From the NCBI RefSeq assembly GCF_012927085.1, contig NZ_JABBFX010000003.1, positions 682,001 to 746,000 of the forward strand: a DNA stretch of 64,000 nucleotides. The letters are read 5' to 3'. This DNA is from Ramlibacter agri (lineage in GTDB: Bacteria; Pseudomonadota; Gammaproteobacteria; Burkholderiales; Burkholderiaceae_C). The notes below the pieces were generated by a model that had not been told where the DNA came from, searched no databases, and saw only the letters and a program-made list of their open reading frames with translations. A program made the position numbers and the translations under genes. Below, one piece after another: positions 25,527 through 33,973 of this stretch. Numbering within the stretch: the stretch's first letter is position 1; the number at the start of each line of letters is the position of its first letter.

Positions 25527-26144
25527 TCAGCCGTCGATCGGCTCCGTCGCCTGGAAAGAAGGACGCTGCATCAGCTCCGCATGCCAGGCTGCAAGGCGAG
25601 GCGTGATCGCGCGCCAGCCCAGCGCATCGAAGCGGTAGTCGATGTAACCCAGCGCGCAGCCTACCGTGATGGGGCCGATGGAGAAGGGCGCTGCGCGCAG
25701 TGCATCGGCTTCCGAATCCAGCAGCGCCAGCGAGGCGCGCACCTTCAGCTCGAAGGCATCGAGCAGGCCTTGCAGCGGCTGCGCGCGTTCGCGCTCGTTG
25801 CGCCACAGGATCAGCGCATCGAGCAGGCCGTCGCCGAAGGCGTGCCAGCGCAGCGCCTGCCAGCGGTCCTCGCCTTGCTGCGGAAACAGCTTGCCGCCGG
25901 CGAGCGAGTCGAGGTATTCGCAGATGACGACGGAGTCGAACAGCACCGTGCCGTCCGGGCGCACCAGCGTCGGGATCTTGGACAGCGGGTTGGCGGCCAT
26001 GATCGTGGGATTCGGCTTCAGCATGGCCGCCACCGAGCGCACCAGCTCCAGCCGCGGCACCACGCCCAGTTCGTGGGCGCAGACCATCACCTTGCGCACG
26101 TAGGGCGACTTGGGGGACCAGTGCAGGACCAGCTTGTCGTTCAT
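25527..26144 (-). CDS. Glutathione S-transferase family protein
   Basis: The ATG at 26144 overlaps the CoA-transferase stop. The 205-residue protein has a thioredoxin-like N-terminal half beginning L-V-L-H-W-S-P-K-S-P-Y-V-R-K-V (catalytic Ser likely near residue 10-13), the cis-Pro loop K-I-P-T-L-V-R and D-S-V-V-I-C-E-Y-L-D for glutathione binding. A helical C-terminal domain follows. It is the last gene of an eight-gene operon. Such GSTs in catabolic operons often isomerise maleyl compounds or remove electrophilic by-products. Which applies here is not determined. Confidence 0.92.
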   Translation of the reverse strand: MNDKLVLHWSPKSPYVRKVMVCAHELGVVPRLELVRSVAAMLKPNPTIMAANPLSKIPTLVRPDGTVLFDSVVICEYLDSLAGGKLFPQQGEDRWQALRWHAFGDGLLDALILWRNERERAQPLQGLLDAFELKVRASLALLDSEADALRAAPFSIGPITVGCALGYIDYRFDALGWRAITPRLAAWHAELMQRPSFQATEPIDG

Positions 26145-27373
26145 CAGATCACCTCCGCGGCGCGCAGCGCCTGAATGTCGGCCGCGCCGTAACCCAGTTC
26201 GGCCAGGATCGCGTCGCTGTGTTCGCCCAGCAGCGGCGGCGCCGAGCGGATCGGCAAGGCATCGCCATCGAAGCGCATGGGGCTCGCCACCAGCGGCACG
26301 TCCACGCCGGACGGGTGCGGCACCCGGCGCAGCATCTCGCGCGCCTTCACCTGCGGCTCTTCGAACACTTCGGCCACGCTGTTGATCGGGCCGCAGGGCA
26401 CGCCGGCCTGGTCCAGCGCGGCGATCAGGTCTTCGCGCTTCCAGGCGTCGAAAGCTTCGCGCAGCAGCGCCGACAGTTCGGCGATGTTGCGCACGCGCTG
26501 CGCGTTGGTGGCGAAGCGCGCGTCGGCCGCCCATTCGCTCTTGCCGAAGACCTGGCACAGCTTGGCGAACTGGCCGTCGTTGCCGACGACCAGGATCACG
26601 TCGCCGTCGGCGCAGGCGTAGACGTCCTGCGGCTGGATGTTGGGGTGCGCGTTGCCATTGCGCCGCGGCACCTTGTCGCTCACCAGGTAGTTCATCGCCT
26701 GGTTGGCGAGCGTCGCCACCTGCACGTCCAGCATCGCGATGTCGACGTAGCCGCCCAGGCCGGTCTCGTTGCGGCGCGCCAGCGCGGCCAGCACGGAGAC
26801 GGCGGTGTACATGCCGGTCATCAGGTCGACGATGGGCACGCCCACCTTCTGCGGGCCGCCGCCCGGCTTGCCGTCCTTCTCGCCCGTTACGCTCATGAGG
26901 CCGCCCATGGCCTGGATCAGGAAGTCGTAGGCGGGCTGGTCGCGGCGCGGGCCGGTCTGGCCGAAGCCGGTGACCGAGCAGTAGATGAGGCGCGGGTTGA
27001 CCTTGCGCAGCGAGGCTTCGTCCAGGCCGTAGCGCGCCAGGGTGCCGGCCTTGTAGTTCTCCAGCACGATGTCGGCGCGCCTGGCCAGCTGGCGCACGAT
27101 CTCCTGGCCTTCGGGCTTGTCCAGGCTCAAGGTGATGGAGCGCTTGCCGCGGTTGACGGCCAGGTAGTAGCCGGCTTCCTTGGTGTCGTTGCCGTCGGCG
27201 TCCTTCAGGAAAGGCGGGCCCCAGCTGCGGGTGTCGTCGCCGGCGCCGGGCCGTTCGACCTTGATGACTTCGGCGCCCAGGTCGGCGAGGATCTGGCCGG
27301 CCCAGGGCGCCGCCAGGATGCGGCTCAAGTCCAGGACCTTGACGTGCGAAAGCGGTCCGGGTTGCGTGTTCAT
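26144..27373 (-). CDS. Class III (CaiB/BaiF) CoA-transferase
   Basis: The 409-residue enzyme starts at the ATG at 27373. It shows V-L-D-L-S-R-I-L-A-A-P-W-A-G, D-L-G-A-E-V-I-K-V-E-R-P, N-R-G-K-R-S-I-T-L and the likely catalytic Asp150 in Q-P-A-Y-D-F-L-I-Q. An N-terminal G-D-D-T-R-S-W-G-P-P-F segment places it with formyl-CoA/succinyl-CoA-dependent transferases rather than with the two paralogues at 11451 and 17351. It lies between a Bug gene and the GST gene. It would activate an imported acid for the enoyl-CoA hydratase in the same operon. Confidence 0.94.
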   Translation of the reverse strand: MNTQPGPLSHVKVLDLSRILAAPWAGQILADLGAEVIKVERPGAGDDTRSWGPPFLKDADGNDTKEAGYYLAVNRGKRSITLSLDKPEGQEIVRQLARRADIVLENYKAGTLARYGLDEASLRKVNPRLIYCSVTGFGQTGPRRDQPAYDFLIQAMGGLMSVTGEKDGKPGGGPQKVGVPIVDLMTGMYTAVSVLAALARRNETGLGGYVDIAMLDVQVATLANQAMNYLVSDKVPRRNGNAHPNIQPQDVYACADGDVILVVGNDGQFAKLCQVFGKSEWAADARFATNAQRVRNIAELSALLREAFDAWKREDLIAALDQAGVPCGPINSVAEVFEEPQVKAREMLRRVPHPSGVDVPLVASPMRFDGDALPIRSAPPLLGEHSDAILAELGYGAADIQALRAAEVI

Positions 27374-27375
27374 GG

Positions 27376-28359
27376 CTATTTCTCTTCGAGGAGGCCCAGC
27401 GTGCCGAGCAGCTGGCGCATGGCGGCCTTGTCCTGCTGCACGAAGGCGGTGGTCTGCGCGGGCGACAGGTTGATCTGCTCGGCGCCCTGGCTGGCGAGCA
27501 CCTTCTGCCATTCGGCGTCGCCGCTCACGTCAGCGAAGGCCTTGCGCATGGTTTCGATGATCTGCGGCGGCGTGCCCTTGGGCGCGGCCAGCGTGTACCA
27601 GGTGGCGGTGGCCGTGTTGCCGTAGCCGGCTTCGGCCAGGGTCGGCACGCCGGGCAGCAGCGGCGTGCGCTGCGCGCCGCCGTAGGCCAGGGCCTTCAGC
27701 TTGCCTTCGGCGATGAAGGGGCGCGTGGCGGCGAGGTTCAGCATGCCCAGCTGAACCTGGCCGCCCAGCACGTCTTTCAGCGCGGGCGCGGCGCCGTTGT
27801 ACGGCACGTGGGTGATGCGGATCTTCGCGGCCTGCGCAAACGCTTCGGCGCCCAGGTGCGTCGCACCGCCGGTGCCGGCGGAGGCGTAGTTCAGCACGCC
27901 GGGCTCCTTGCGTGCGAGAGCGATCAGCTCCTGCAGGCTGTTGGCCGGAACCGAGGGGTTCGCTACCAGCACGTTCGGCTGGCTCGCCACCACGGCGATG
28001 AAGGCGAAATCGGCGATGCCGTCGTAGGGCACTTTCTGCATCAGCGGCGTGACCACGTGGCCCGCGGAAGTGCTGATCAGGAAGGTGTAGCCATCCGGCC
28101 TGGCGCGGGCGACGAAGCCGGTGCCGATGGTGGCGGCGCCACCCGGCTTGGCATCGACGATCACGGTCTCGTTCAGGCGCTTCGAAAGCTGCTGCGCGAG
28201 CGCGCGCGCCATCGTGTCGGCAGGACCGCCGGCGGCATAAGGATGGACCAGCGTGATGGTGCGGGCAGGCCACGCTTGCTCGGCGTGGACGGCAGGCAGC
28301 GCAGCGAGCGCAGCCAGCGCGAGCAGCGCGCGGCGCCTGGCGAGGGAAGCGAACTTCAT
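27376..28359 (-). CDS. Bug/TctC-family periplasmic binding protein
   Basis: The 327-residue protein starts at the ATG at 28359 with GGAGACAAA directly upstream. The signal peptide has an R-R-R n-region and a hydrophobic stretch at about residues 10-22, ending V-H-A. The mature part has V-I-V-D-A-K-P-G-G-A-A, R-P-D-G-Y-T and H-V-P-Y-N-G-A-A-P. The start overlaps the stop of the flavin-reductase-fold gene, so the operon is continuous. It is one of three Bug genes in this operon. The three sequences differ clearly, so they probably bind different ligands or form alternative receptors. Confidence 0.94.
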   Translation of the reverse strand: MKFASLARRRALLALAALAALPAVHAEQAWPARTITLVHPYAAGGPADTMARALAQQLSKRLNETVIVDAKPGGAATIGTGFVARARPDGYTFLISTSAGHVVTPLMQKVPYDGIADFAFIAVVASQPNVLVANPSVPANSLQELIALARKEPGVLNYASAGTGGATHLGAEAFAQAAKIRITHVPYNGAAPALKDVLGGQVQLGMLNLAATRPFIAEGKLKALAYGGAQRTPLLPGVPTLAEAGYGNTATATWYTLAAPKGTPPQIIETMRKAFADVSGDAEWQKVLASQGAEQINLSPAQTTAFVQQDKAAMRQLLGTLGLLEEK

Positions 28360-29018
28360 TTTGTCTCCGGGTTCGGGGCCCAGCCTTCGCCGCCGGGCGG
28401 CTTCTGCAGCATGGGCCGATGGAAGATTTCGCCGAGGCCGGCGTAGAAAGGGCCGCCCAGGCGCGCGAGCGGGCGCAGCGCAACCGAGTCCACGCGCTTG
28501 CCGTCGTACACCTTGTCAGAAAGATGGAAGGCGACGACTTCGCCGATGTACAGGGTGTTGATGCCGCGGCCCAGGGGCACGACCTGGTCCAGGCGGCATT
28601 CCATCTGCACCGGCGAGCTGGCGATGCGCGGCGCGCGCACGTGCCTGCTCGGGAGCAGGTCTATGCCGAGCACTTCGGTTTCGCTGACCTCGGGCCCGAA
28701 CTCCTGGGCGCTGCGGTGCATCACCTCCATGTCGGCTTCGGTGGCGACGTTGACCACGAACTCGCGGGTGGCCACGATGTTGCGCGCCGTGTCCTTGGTC
28801 GCGCTGGTGCCGGGCCGCTTGGCGATATTGATCGCCAGCATCGGCGGGCTGGTCGCCACGTAGTTGAAGGAGCTGAAAGGCGCGGCGTTCACGCGGCCCT
28901 GTTCGTCGATGGTGGTGATCCAGGCGATGGGCCGCGGCACCACGCAGCCCACCAGCAGGCGGTAGGCGGTTTCGGTGTCGAGGGCCTCGCCGTCGACCAG
29001 CTGGAAGTTGCCGTGCAT
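28356..29018 (-). CDS. Flavin reductase-fold (DIM6/NTAB) protein
   Basis: The 220-residue FMN-binding split-barrel protein starts at the ATG at 29018, overlapping the hydratase stop. It has V-G-C-V-V-P-R-P-I-A-W-I-T-T near residue 24, A-P-F-S-S-F-N-Y-V-A-T-S-P-P-M at 46-60 and K-D-T-A-R-N. These are the FMN phosphate and ring contacts of the family. Members either supply reduced flavin to a monooxygenase or act alone. No monooxygenase is encoded in this operon, so an independent reductase or oxygenase-like role is possible. Confidence 0.9.
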   Translation of the reverse strand: MHGNFQLVDGEALDTETAYRLLVGCVVPRPIAWITTIDEQGRVNAAPFSSFNYVATSPPMLAINIAKRPGTSATKDTARNIVATREFVVNVATEADMEVMHRSAQEFGPEVSETEVLGIDLLPSRHVRAPRIASSPVQMECRLDQVVPLGRGINTLYIGEVVAFHLSDKVYDGKRVDSVALRPLARLGGPFYAGLGEIFHRPMLQKPPGGEGWAPNPETK

Positions 29019-29794
29019 CAGCGCCCCGTGAACACCGGCGGGCGCTTTTCGGCGAAGGCGAGTTGCGCTTCCTTGGCGTCTTCGGTCTTGGCGATCTGCG
29101 CCGTCATGTCCTGCTCGTAGCGGTAGCCGTCGCGCAGGCTCATGTCCTCGATGGTGTTCAGCGTGTGCTTGAACATGCGGGTGGCGATGGGGCTCTTGGA
29201 CGCGATGCTGCGGGCGATGGACATGGCCTTCGGCATCAGTTCCTCCGCCGGCACGCAGGCTTCGACCACGCCCAGGCGATAGAGCTCTGCGCCGTCGATG
29301 CGGGTGCCGGTCAGCGCCATGAAGCGCAGGCGCGAATGGCTGAACAGGCGCATGGCGTGGCGGCCGCCACCGAGCAGGCCGACGTCCACTTCCGGCATGC
29401 CCAGCGAGGCCTTTTCGGACGCGACGAGGATGTCGCTGGAAGCGGCCATCGCCAGGCCCGAACCGAGCGCGGCGCCGTTGATGGCCACCACCACCGGCTT
29501 GGCGCATTCGCGGATGGCGTGGAAGCATTCGCGCGTGCGGCGCGAGTGGGCCGGCAGGTCGCCGGGGCCCTTGATCACGTCCTTGCGGCCCTTCAGGTCC
29601 GCGCCGGCGCAGAACACCTTGCCGGCGCCGGTGAGCACCACGGCCCGCACTTCGTCCATCTCGGAGATGCGGTCCAGGGCCAGGGTCAGTTCGTCGTTGA
29701 GCGTGCGGGTCAGGGCGTTGACCGGCGGCGCGTTGAGGGTCAACGTGGCGACGTAGTCCTCGATCTGGACTTGCAGCTGGGTCAGGTCATTCAT
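29018..29794 (-). CDS. Enoyl-CoA hydratase/isomerase family protein
   Basis: The ATG at 29794 is used; an in-frame upstream extension to 29854 overlaps the next gene. The 258-residue crotonase-fold protein has the oxyanion-hole segments A-G-A-D-L-K-G-R and N-G-A-A-L-G-S-G-L, and M-P-E-V-D-V-G-L-L-G-G-G with one of the two hydratase glutamates. The first catalytic Glu position appears to be Ala (G-L-A-M-A-A), so simple hydration is uncertain and another crotonase-type reaction is possible. It acts on a CoA ester, presumably made by the CoA-transferase of the operon. Confidence 0.9.
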   Translation of the reverse strand: MNDLTQLQVQIEDYVATLTLNAPPVNALTRTLNDELTLALDRISEMDEVRAVVLTGAGKVFCAGADLKGRKDVIKGPGDLPAHSRRTRECFHAIRECAKPVVVAINGAALGSGLAMAASSDILVASEKASLGMPEVDVGLLGGGRHAMRLFSHSRLRFMALTGTRIDGAELYRLGVVEACVPAEELMPKAMSIARSIASKSPIATRMFKHTLNTIEDMSLRDGYRYEQDMTAQIAKTEDAKEAQLAFAEKRPPVFTGR

Positions 29795-29811
29795 TGGCGA
29801 TGTCTCCGGAA

Positions 29812-30768
29812 TCAATCGAGCTTGGCGCCCGACACTTCGATCACTTTCTTCCACTTGGCGGCTTCGCTGCGCACCAGTGCCTGCATCTGCGCCTGGGTGC
29901 TGCCCTGCGGCAGCACGCCGCTGGCGATCAGCTGGTCGCGCACTTCGGGCGTCTGCAGCACCGCGTTGATTTCGCGGTTGAGGCGGTCGACGATGGCTTG
30001 CGGCGTATGCGCCGGCACCGAGATGTAGTTGACCGGCGCGGCTTCGTAGCCTTTCAGCTGTTCGGCGATGGGGGGCACGCTGGGCAGCAGCGCCGAGCGC
30101 TGCGCGGTGGCCACGCCCAGGGGCCGCAGGGTGCCGGCGTCGATGTAGGGCTTGTAGACGACGATGCTGTCGATGGCCGCCTGCACCTGGCCGGACTGCA
30201 GGTCGGTCAGCGCCAGGCTGGTCCCGCGGTAAGGCACGTGCAGCAGGTCGATGCCGGCCATCTGCTTGAACAGCTCGCCGGCCAGGTGGCTGCTGGCGCC
30301 GACGCCGGCGCTGGCGAAACTGGCCTTGCCCGGATGCGCCTTCACGTAGGCAATGAATTCCTGCACGGTGCGGGCCGGCACGTCCTTGTTGACGACCAGC
30401 ACGTTGGGCACCACGGCCACTTCCGACACGGGGACGAGGTCCTTCTCCGGGTCGTAAGGCAGCCTGGACATCAGGAAGGGGTTGGCCATCTGCGGGCCGG
30501 GCGTCGTGTACAGCAGCGTGTAGCCGTCCGCCGGCGCCTTGGCGACGATGTCGGCGCCCAGGGTGGCGCCGCCACCCGGCTTGTTGTCCACGACGATGGG
30601 CTGGCCCAGGCGCTTGGCCAGCGGCGCGGCCACGGCGCGGGCGACGAGGTCGGCGCCGCCGCCGGGCGTGAAGGGCACGACCAGCCGGATAGCATGGTTG
30701 GGGTAGTCCTGGGCCGCGGCGGCGAAAGCGCTGGCGGCGAGCAGGACGGAGGAAACGATCTTCTTCAT
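29812..30768 (-). CDS. Bug/TctC-family periplasmic binding protein
   Basis: The 318-residue protein starts at the ATG at 30768. There is no strong Shine-Dalgarno site, consistent with translational coupling to the enolase-superfamily gene whose stop lies two bases upstream. The signal peptide covers residues 1-19, ending A-A-A-Q. V-V-D-N-K-P-G-G-G-A-T, P-A-D-G-Y-T and H-V-P-Y-R-G-T-S are present. It is the second of three receptor genes in the operon. Confidence 0.94.
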   Translation of the reverse strand: MKKIVSSVLLAASAFAAAAQDYPNHAIRLVVPFTPGGGADLVARAVAAPLAKRLGQPIVVDNKPGGGATLGADIVAKAPADGYTLLYTTPGPQMANPFLMSRLPYDPEKDLVPVSEVAVVPNVLVVNKDVPARTVQEFIAYVKAHPGKASFASAGVGASSHLAGELFKQMAGIDLLHVPYRGTSLALTDLQSGQVQAAIDSIVVYKPYIDAGTLRPLGVATAQRSALLPSVPPIAEQLKGYEAAPVNYISVPAHTPQAIVDRLNREINAVLQTPEVRDQLIASGVLPQGSTQAQMQALVRSEAAKWKKVIEVSGAKLD

Positions 30769-30770
30769 CT

Positions 30771-31838
30771 TCAGTGCTGGTAGGTCACGCCGCAGCCGGG
30801 GCCTGCGGGCAGGCGCAGGCGGCCTTGGTGTGCGGGGAGCGGCGTGAAGGGATCATCGCGCAGGTGCAGGTGCTCCGACAGCTCGCAGGCATAGGGCAGC
30901 TTGCGCACGACGCAGGCGGTCTGCAGGCTCATGGACTGCAGCAGCGCGGGGCCGAAGGCCGCGCCCATGCGGCAACCCACTTCGCCGGCTTCGCAGATGC
31001 GCAGGGCCTGCAGGAAGCGGCGGATGCCGCCCAGGTTGGTGATCTTCAGGTTGATGACGTCGCAGGCGCGCTCGCTGACGAGGCGGAACACGTCGCGCAC
31101 GCTCTGCGCGGCTTCGTCCGCCTCGATCGCGACCGGCAGCGTCTGCGTCAGAAGCGCCAGGCCGGCGAAGTCGGCGGCCGGCACCGGCTGCTCGATCAGC
31201 GCGATGTCGTAGCGCTCCATGCGCTTGAACGCCGCGATCATCTGCTTGGCGTTGTACGACTGGTTGGGGTCCAGGGTCAGCGCGACGCTTTCACCGGCGG
31301 CCGCTCGCACGGCGGCGATGCGCTGCACGTCGAGGTCGGTGTCGCCGGACAGCTTCAGCTTCAGTTGCCCGTAGCCTTCGCCGGCCAGGCGCTCGGCCAG
31401 CGCTGCCATCTCCTGCGGCGACTTGATCGGCAGGATGCGCGAGAGGGCGACCTCGTCGCGCAGCTTGCCACCCAGCAGCACGTGCACCGGCACGCCGAGG
31501 CGGCGCGCCAGCAGGTCGTGCAGGGCCATGTCGATGGCGGCCTTGACCGTGGGCTGGTAGGCCAGGGTGGCGTCGATCTCCTCCATGGTGGCGGCGAGAT
31601 CGTCCAGCCCGCGCCCCACGAGGCGCTGCGACAGGAATTGCAGGCCGGCCTCGGCGCCGGCGCCGTGCGTGGAGATGGCGGGGATGGCATGGCAGTAGCC
31701 CAGGCCTTCGTTGCCATCGTCATCGCGCAGGCGCAGCACCCAGCCTTCCAGCTGGGGCACCTGCGCGCGCGCGAACTTCCACTGCGGGTCGGCCAGCGCC
31801 TGGAGGGAGGGCTGCAGCGTGGCGGAGGTGACTTTCAT
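30771..31838 (-). CDS. Mandelate racemase/muconate lactonizing enzyme (enolase superfamily)
   Basis: The 355-residue protein has a capping N-terminal domain and a C-terminal barrel. The barrel carries the base K-L-K-L on strand 2, metal ligands in L-T-L-D-P-N-Q-S-Y, L-I-E-Q-P and I-E-A-D-E, and a final L-K-I-T-N-L-G-G. Lysines on strands 2 and 6 mark the muconate-lactonizing-enzyme subgroup (cycloisomerases, o-succinylbenzoate synthases, dipeptide epimerases). The P-H-T-H-like loop of mandelate racemase is absent. In this operon a lactone-forming or epimerising step on an imported acid is likely. The substrate is unassigned. Confidence 0.92.
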   Translation of the reverse strand: MKVTSATLQPSLQALADPQWKFARAQVPQLEGWVLRLRDDDGNEGLGYCHAIPAISTHGAGAEAGLQFLSQRLVGRGLDDLAATMEEIDATLAYQPTVKAAIDMALHDLLARRLGVPVHVLLGGKLRDEVALSRILPIKSPQEMAALAERLAGEGYGQLKLKLSGDTDLDVQRIAAVRAAAGESVALTLDPNQSYNAKQMIAAFKRMERYDIALIEQPVPAADFAGLALLTQTLPVAIEADEAAQSVRDVFRLVSERACDVINLKITNLGGIRRFLQALRICEAGEVGCRMGAAFGPALLQSMSLQTACVVRKLPYACELSEHLHLRDDPFTPLPAHQGRLRLPAGPGCGVTYQH

Positions 31839-31839
31839 C

Positions 31840-32814
31840 TCACTCGAGGGTGATCTTGGCCTTGGCGATGATGTCCTTCCACTTCGCCGATTCAGCGTGC
31901 ATCAGCTTCTGGTACTCGGCGCCGGTGGAGGTGATGGGCTGCGCGCCCTGCTGCACCATCAGCTGCTTCATGTCGGGCGAGTTCACGGCGGCCACGGCGG
32001 CGTCGTGCAGCTTGGCGGCAATGGCGGCCGGCATGGCCTTGGGCGCGATCAGGCCGTAGGTGGTTTCCATCATCACGCCGGGCAGGCCCTTTTCCTTCAT
32101 CGTCGGGACGTCGGGCAGCTGCGGCGCGCGGGTGCCGGCGGCCACGGCCAGCGGCTTCACCTGGCCGGCCTTCACGAAGGGCAGGATCGGCAGCAGGTCC
32201 ACCATGGCGGCCTGCACTTCGCCGGCCACCACCGCGGTCAGGGCCGGGGCAGCGCCCTTGTACGGCACGTGCAGGATGTTGACGCCGGCCTGGTCCTTGA
32301 AGATTTCCATGCCGATGTGGGGCGTGGTGCCGGGGCCGGCGGAGCTGTAGCTCAGCTTGCCGGGGTCGGCCTTGGCCTTCTTCACCAGCGTGTCCAGCGA
32401 GTCGATGCCGGACTTGGCGTTGACCACCAGCACGCTGGGGATCTTGGCGACCAGGCTCAGGTACTGGATGTCGTCCAGCGTGTAGCTGGTCTTCATCAGG
32501 TTGGGCATGCCGGCCAGCGGGCCGGGTGCGACCAGTGCGAAGGTGTAGCCGTCCGCGGGCGCCTGCACGGTGGCCGCGACGCCGATGGCGCCGCCTGCGC
32601 CGGCGCGGTTGTCCACCACCACGGGCTGGCCCAGCGTAGCGCTCATCTTGGCGGCCAGCAGGCGCCCGATGGCGTCGGTAGGGCCGCCGGCGGCGTAGGG
32701 CACGATCAGCTTGATGGGGTGCGTGGGCCAGGCGTCGGCCGCGGAGGCGGCGAACAGGGGAGCCGCCAGCGCGAGGGCGAGGCTGGCGGAAAGGATGCGG
32801 CGGGAACGTGACAT
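31840..32814 (-). CDS. Bug/TctC-family periplasmic binding protein (first gene of operon)
   Basis: The 324-residue protein starts at the ATG at 32814 with AAGGAGACC upstream. The signal peptide has S-R-S-R-R followed by a hydrophobic segment at about residues 8-22 ending A-S-A. V-V-V-D-N-R-A-G-A-G-G, P-A-D-G-Y-T and H-V-P-Y-K-G-A-A-P are present. It is promoter-proximal in the eight-gene minus-strand operon and divergent from another Bug gene at 32993, with about 178 bases between. Regulatory sites for both directions should lie there, but I see no clear dyad. Confidence 0.94.
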   Translation of the reverse strand: MSRSRRILSASLALALAAPLFAASAADAWPTHPIKLIVPYAAGGPTDAIGRLLAAKMSATLGQPVVVDNRAGAGGAIGVAATVQAPADGYTFALVAPGPLAGMPNLMKTSYTLDDIQYLSLVAKIPSVLVVNAKSGIDSLDTLVKKAKADPGKLSYSSAGPGTTPHIGMEIFKDQAGVNILHVPYKGAAPALTAVVAGEVQAAMVDLLPILPFVKAGQVKPLAVAAGTRAPQLPDVPTMKEKGLPGVMMETTYGLIAPKAMPAAIAAKLHDAAVAAVNSPDMKQLMVQQGAQPITSTGAEYQKLMHAESAKWKDIIAKAKITLE

Positions 32815-32992
32815 GCTTCGGGGTCTCCTTGTTGTTCGAGTCTAGGACCGCCCCCGCGCGCGAGCCATGCCCGGAATGCGCAAGGCTGTTATGCAGCCGG
32901 CGTGCCGGTTCCGGCAAGGCAGCCATGCGGGCCGGCGCATAGCCGGGCGCCGGCGCACTGGGTAGAGTGCGCGCCAACAAGGAGACATGCGC

Positions 32993-33973
32993 ATGCATTC
33001 GCGCCCCAACCGCCGCGCCGCCCTGCTGGCCGTGGCCGCCGCTACTTTCGCCCCGCTGGCCGCGCGCGCTGCCGGCTTTCCCGACAAGCCGCTGCGCATG
33101 GTCGTCCCCTTTCCCGCCGGCGGCGCCGCCGACCTGATGGCGCGCGGCCTGGCCCAGCACCTGGGCGAGGCGCTGGGCCAGCAGGTGGTCATCGACAACC
33201 GCGGCGGCGCCGGCGGCACCGTGGCGGCGGAGCTGGTCGCCCGGGCGCCGGCCGACGGCTACACGCTGTTCTTCGCCACCATGGGCACGCAGGCGATCAA
33301 CCCGGCGCTCTATCCGAAGCTGCGTTACGACCCGCTGAAGGACTTCGCGCCGGTGGCGCTGACCCACATCACGCCGCGCGTGCTGGTGGTCGGCCCCTCG
33401 GTCCAGGCGCGCAGCGTGGCGGAGTTCATCGCGCTGGCCAAGGCCAAGCCGGGGCAGGTGACCTATGGCTCGGCCGGCAACGGCAGCTCCAGCCACCTGT
33501 CGGGCGCGCTGTTCGAAAGCATGGCCGGCGTGAACATGGTGCACGTGCCGTACAAGGGCAGCGCGCCGCTGCTGACGGACCTGCTGTCCGGCCGCGTCGA
33601 CGCCACCTTCGACTCCTTCACCGTGTACGAGGAATACATCAAGACGGGCCGCGTGCGCGCGCTGGCGGTGACCTCGCGCACGCGCATGGCGGCGCTGCCG
33701 CAGGTGCCGACGCTGGCGGAGGCGGGGCTGACGGGCTACGAGGTGTCCAACTGGCTGGGCCTGCTGGCGCCGGCCGGCACGCCGCGCGAAGTGGTGGCCA
33801 AGCTGCACGAGGCCACCGTGCGCGCGATGGCGGACGCGCCCATGAAGCGCCAACTGACGGCCCTGGGCATCGAGCCATTGACCTCGACGCCCGAGGAGTT
33901 CGCCGCGTTGATCCGCAGCGAGATCCCCAAGTGGGCCCGCATCGTCAAGGCCTCCGGCGCGAAGGTCGAATGA
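32993..33973 (+). CDS. Bug/TctC-family periplasmic binding protein, possible Tat signal
   Basis: Two ATGs are possible. The second (32993) is better spaced from AAGGAG, while the first (32987) adds two residues. The signal contains N-R-R-A-A-L-L near the start, which could be a twin-arginine motif, followed by a hydrophobic stretch and A-A-R-A. V-V-I-D-N-R-G-G-A-G-G, A-P-A-D-G-Y-T and H-V-P-Y-K-G-S-A-P are typical. Length is about 326 residues. It overlaps the alpha/beta hydrolase start by ATGA. The same family usually uses Sec, so Tat use is only a suggestion. Confidence 0.93.
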   Translation: MHSRPNRRAALLAVAAATFAPLAARAAGFPDKPLRMVVPFPAGGAADLMARGLAQHLGEALGQQVVIDNRGGAGGTVAAELVARAPADGYTLFFATMGTQAINPALYPKLRYDPLKDFAPVALTHITPRVLVVGPSVQARSVAEFIALAKAKPGQVTYGSAGNGSSSHLSGALFESMAGVNMVHVPYKGSAPLLTDLLSGRVDATFDSFTVYEEYIKTGRVRALAVTSRTRMAALPQVPTLAEAGLTGYEVSNWLGLLAPAGTPREVVAKLHEATVRAMADAPMKRQLTALGIEPLTSTPEEFAALIRSEIPKWARIVKASGAKVE

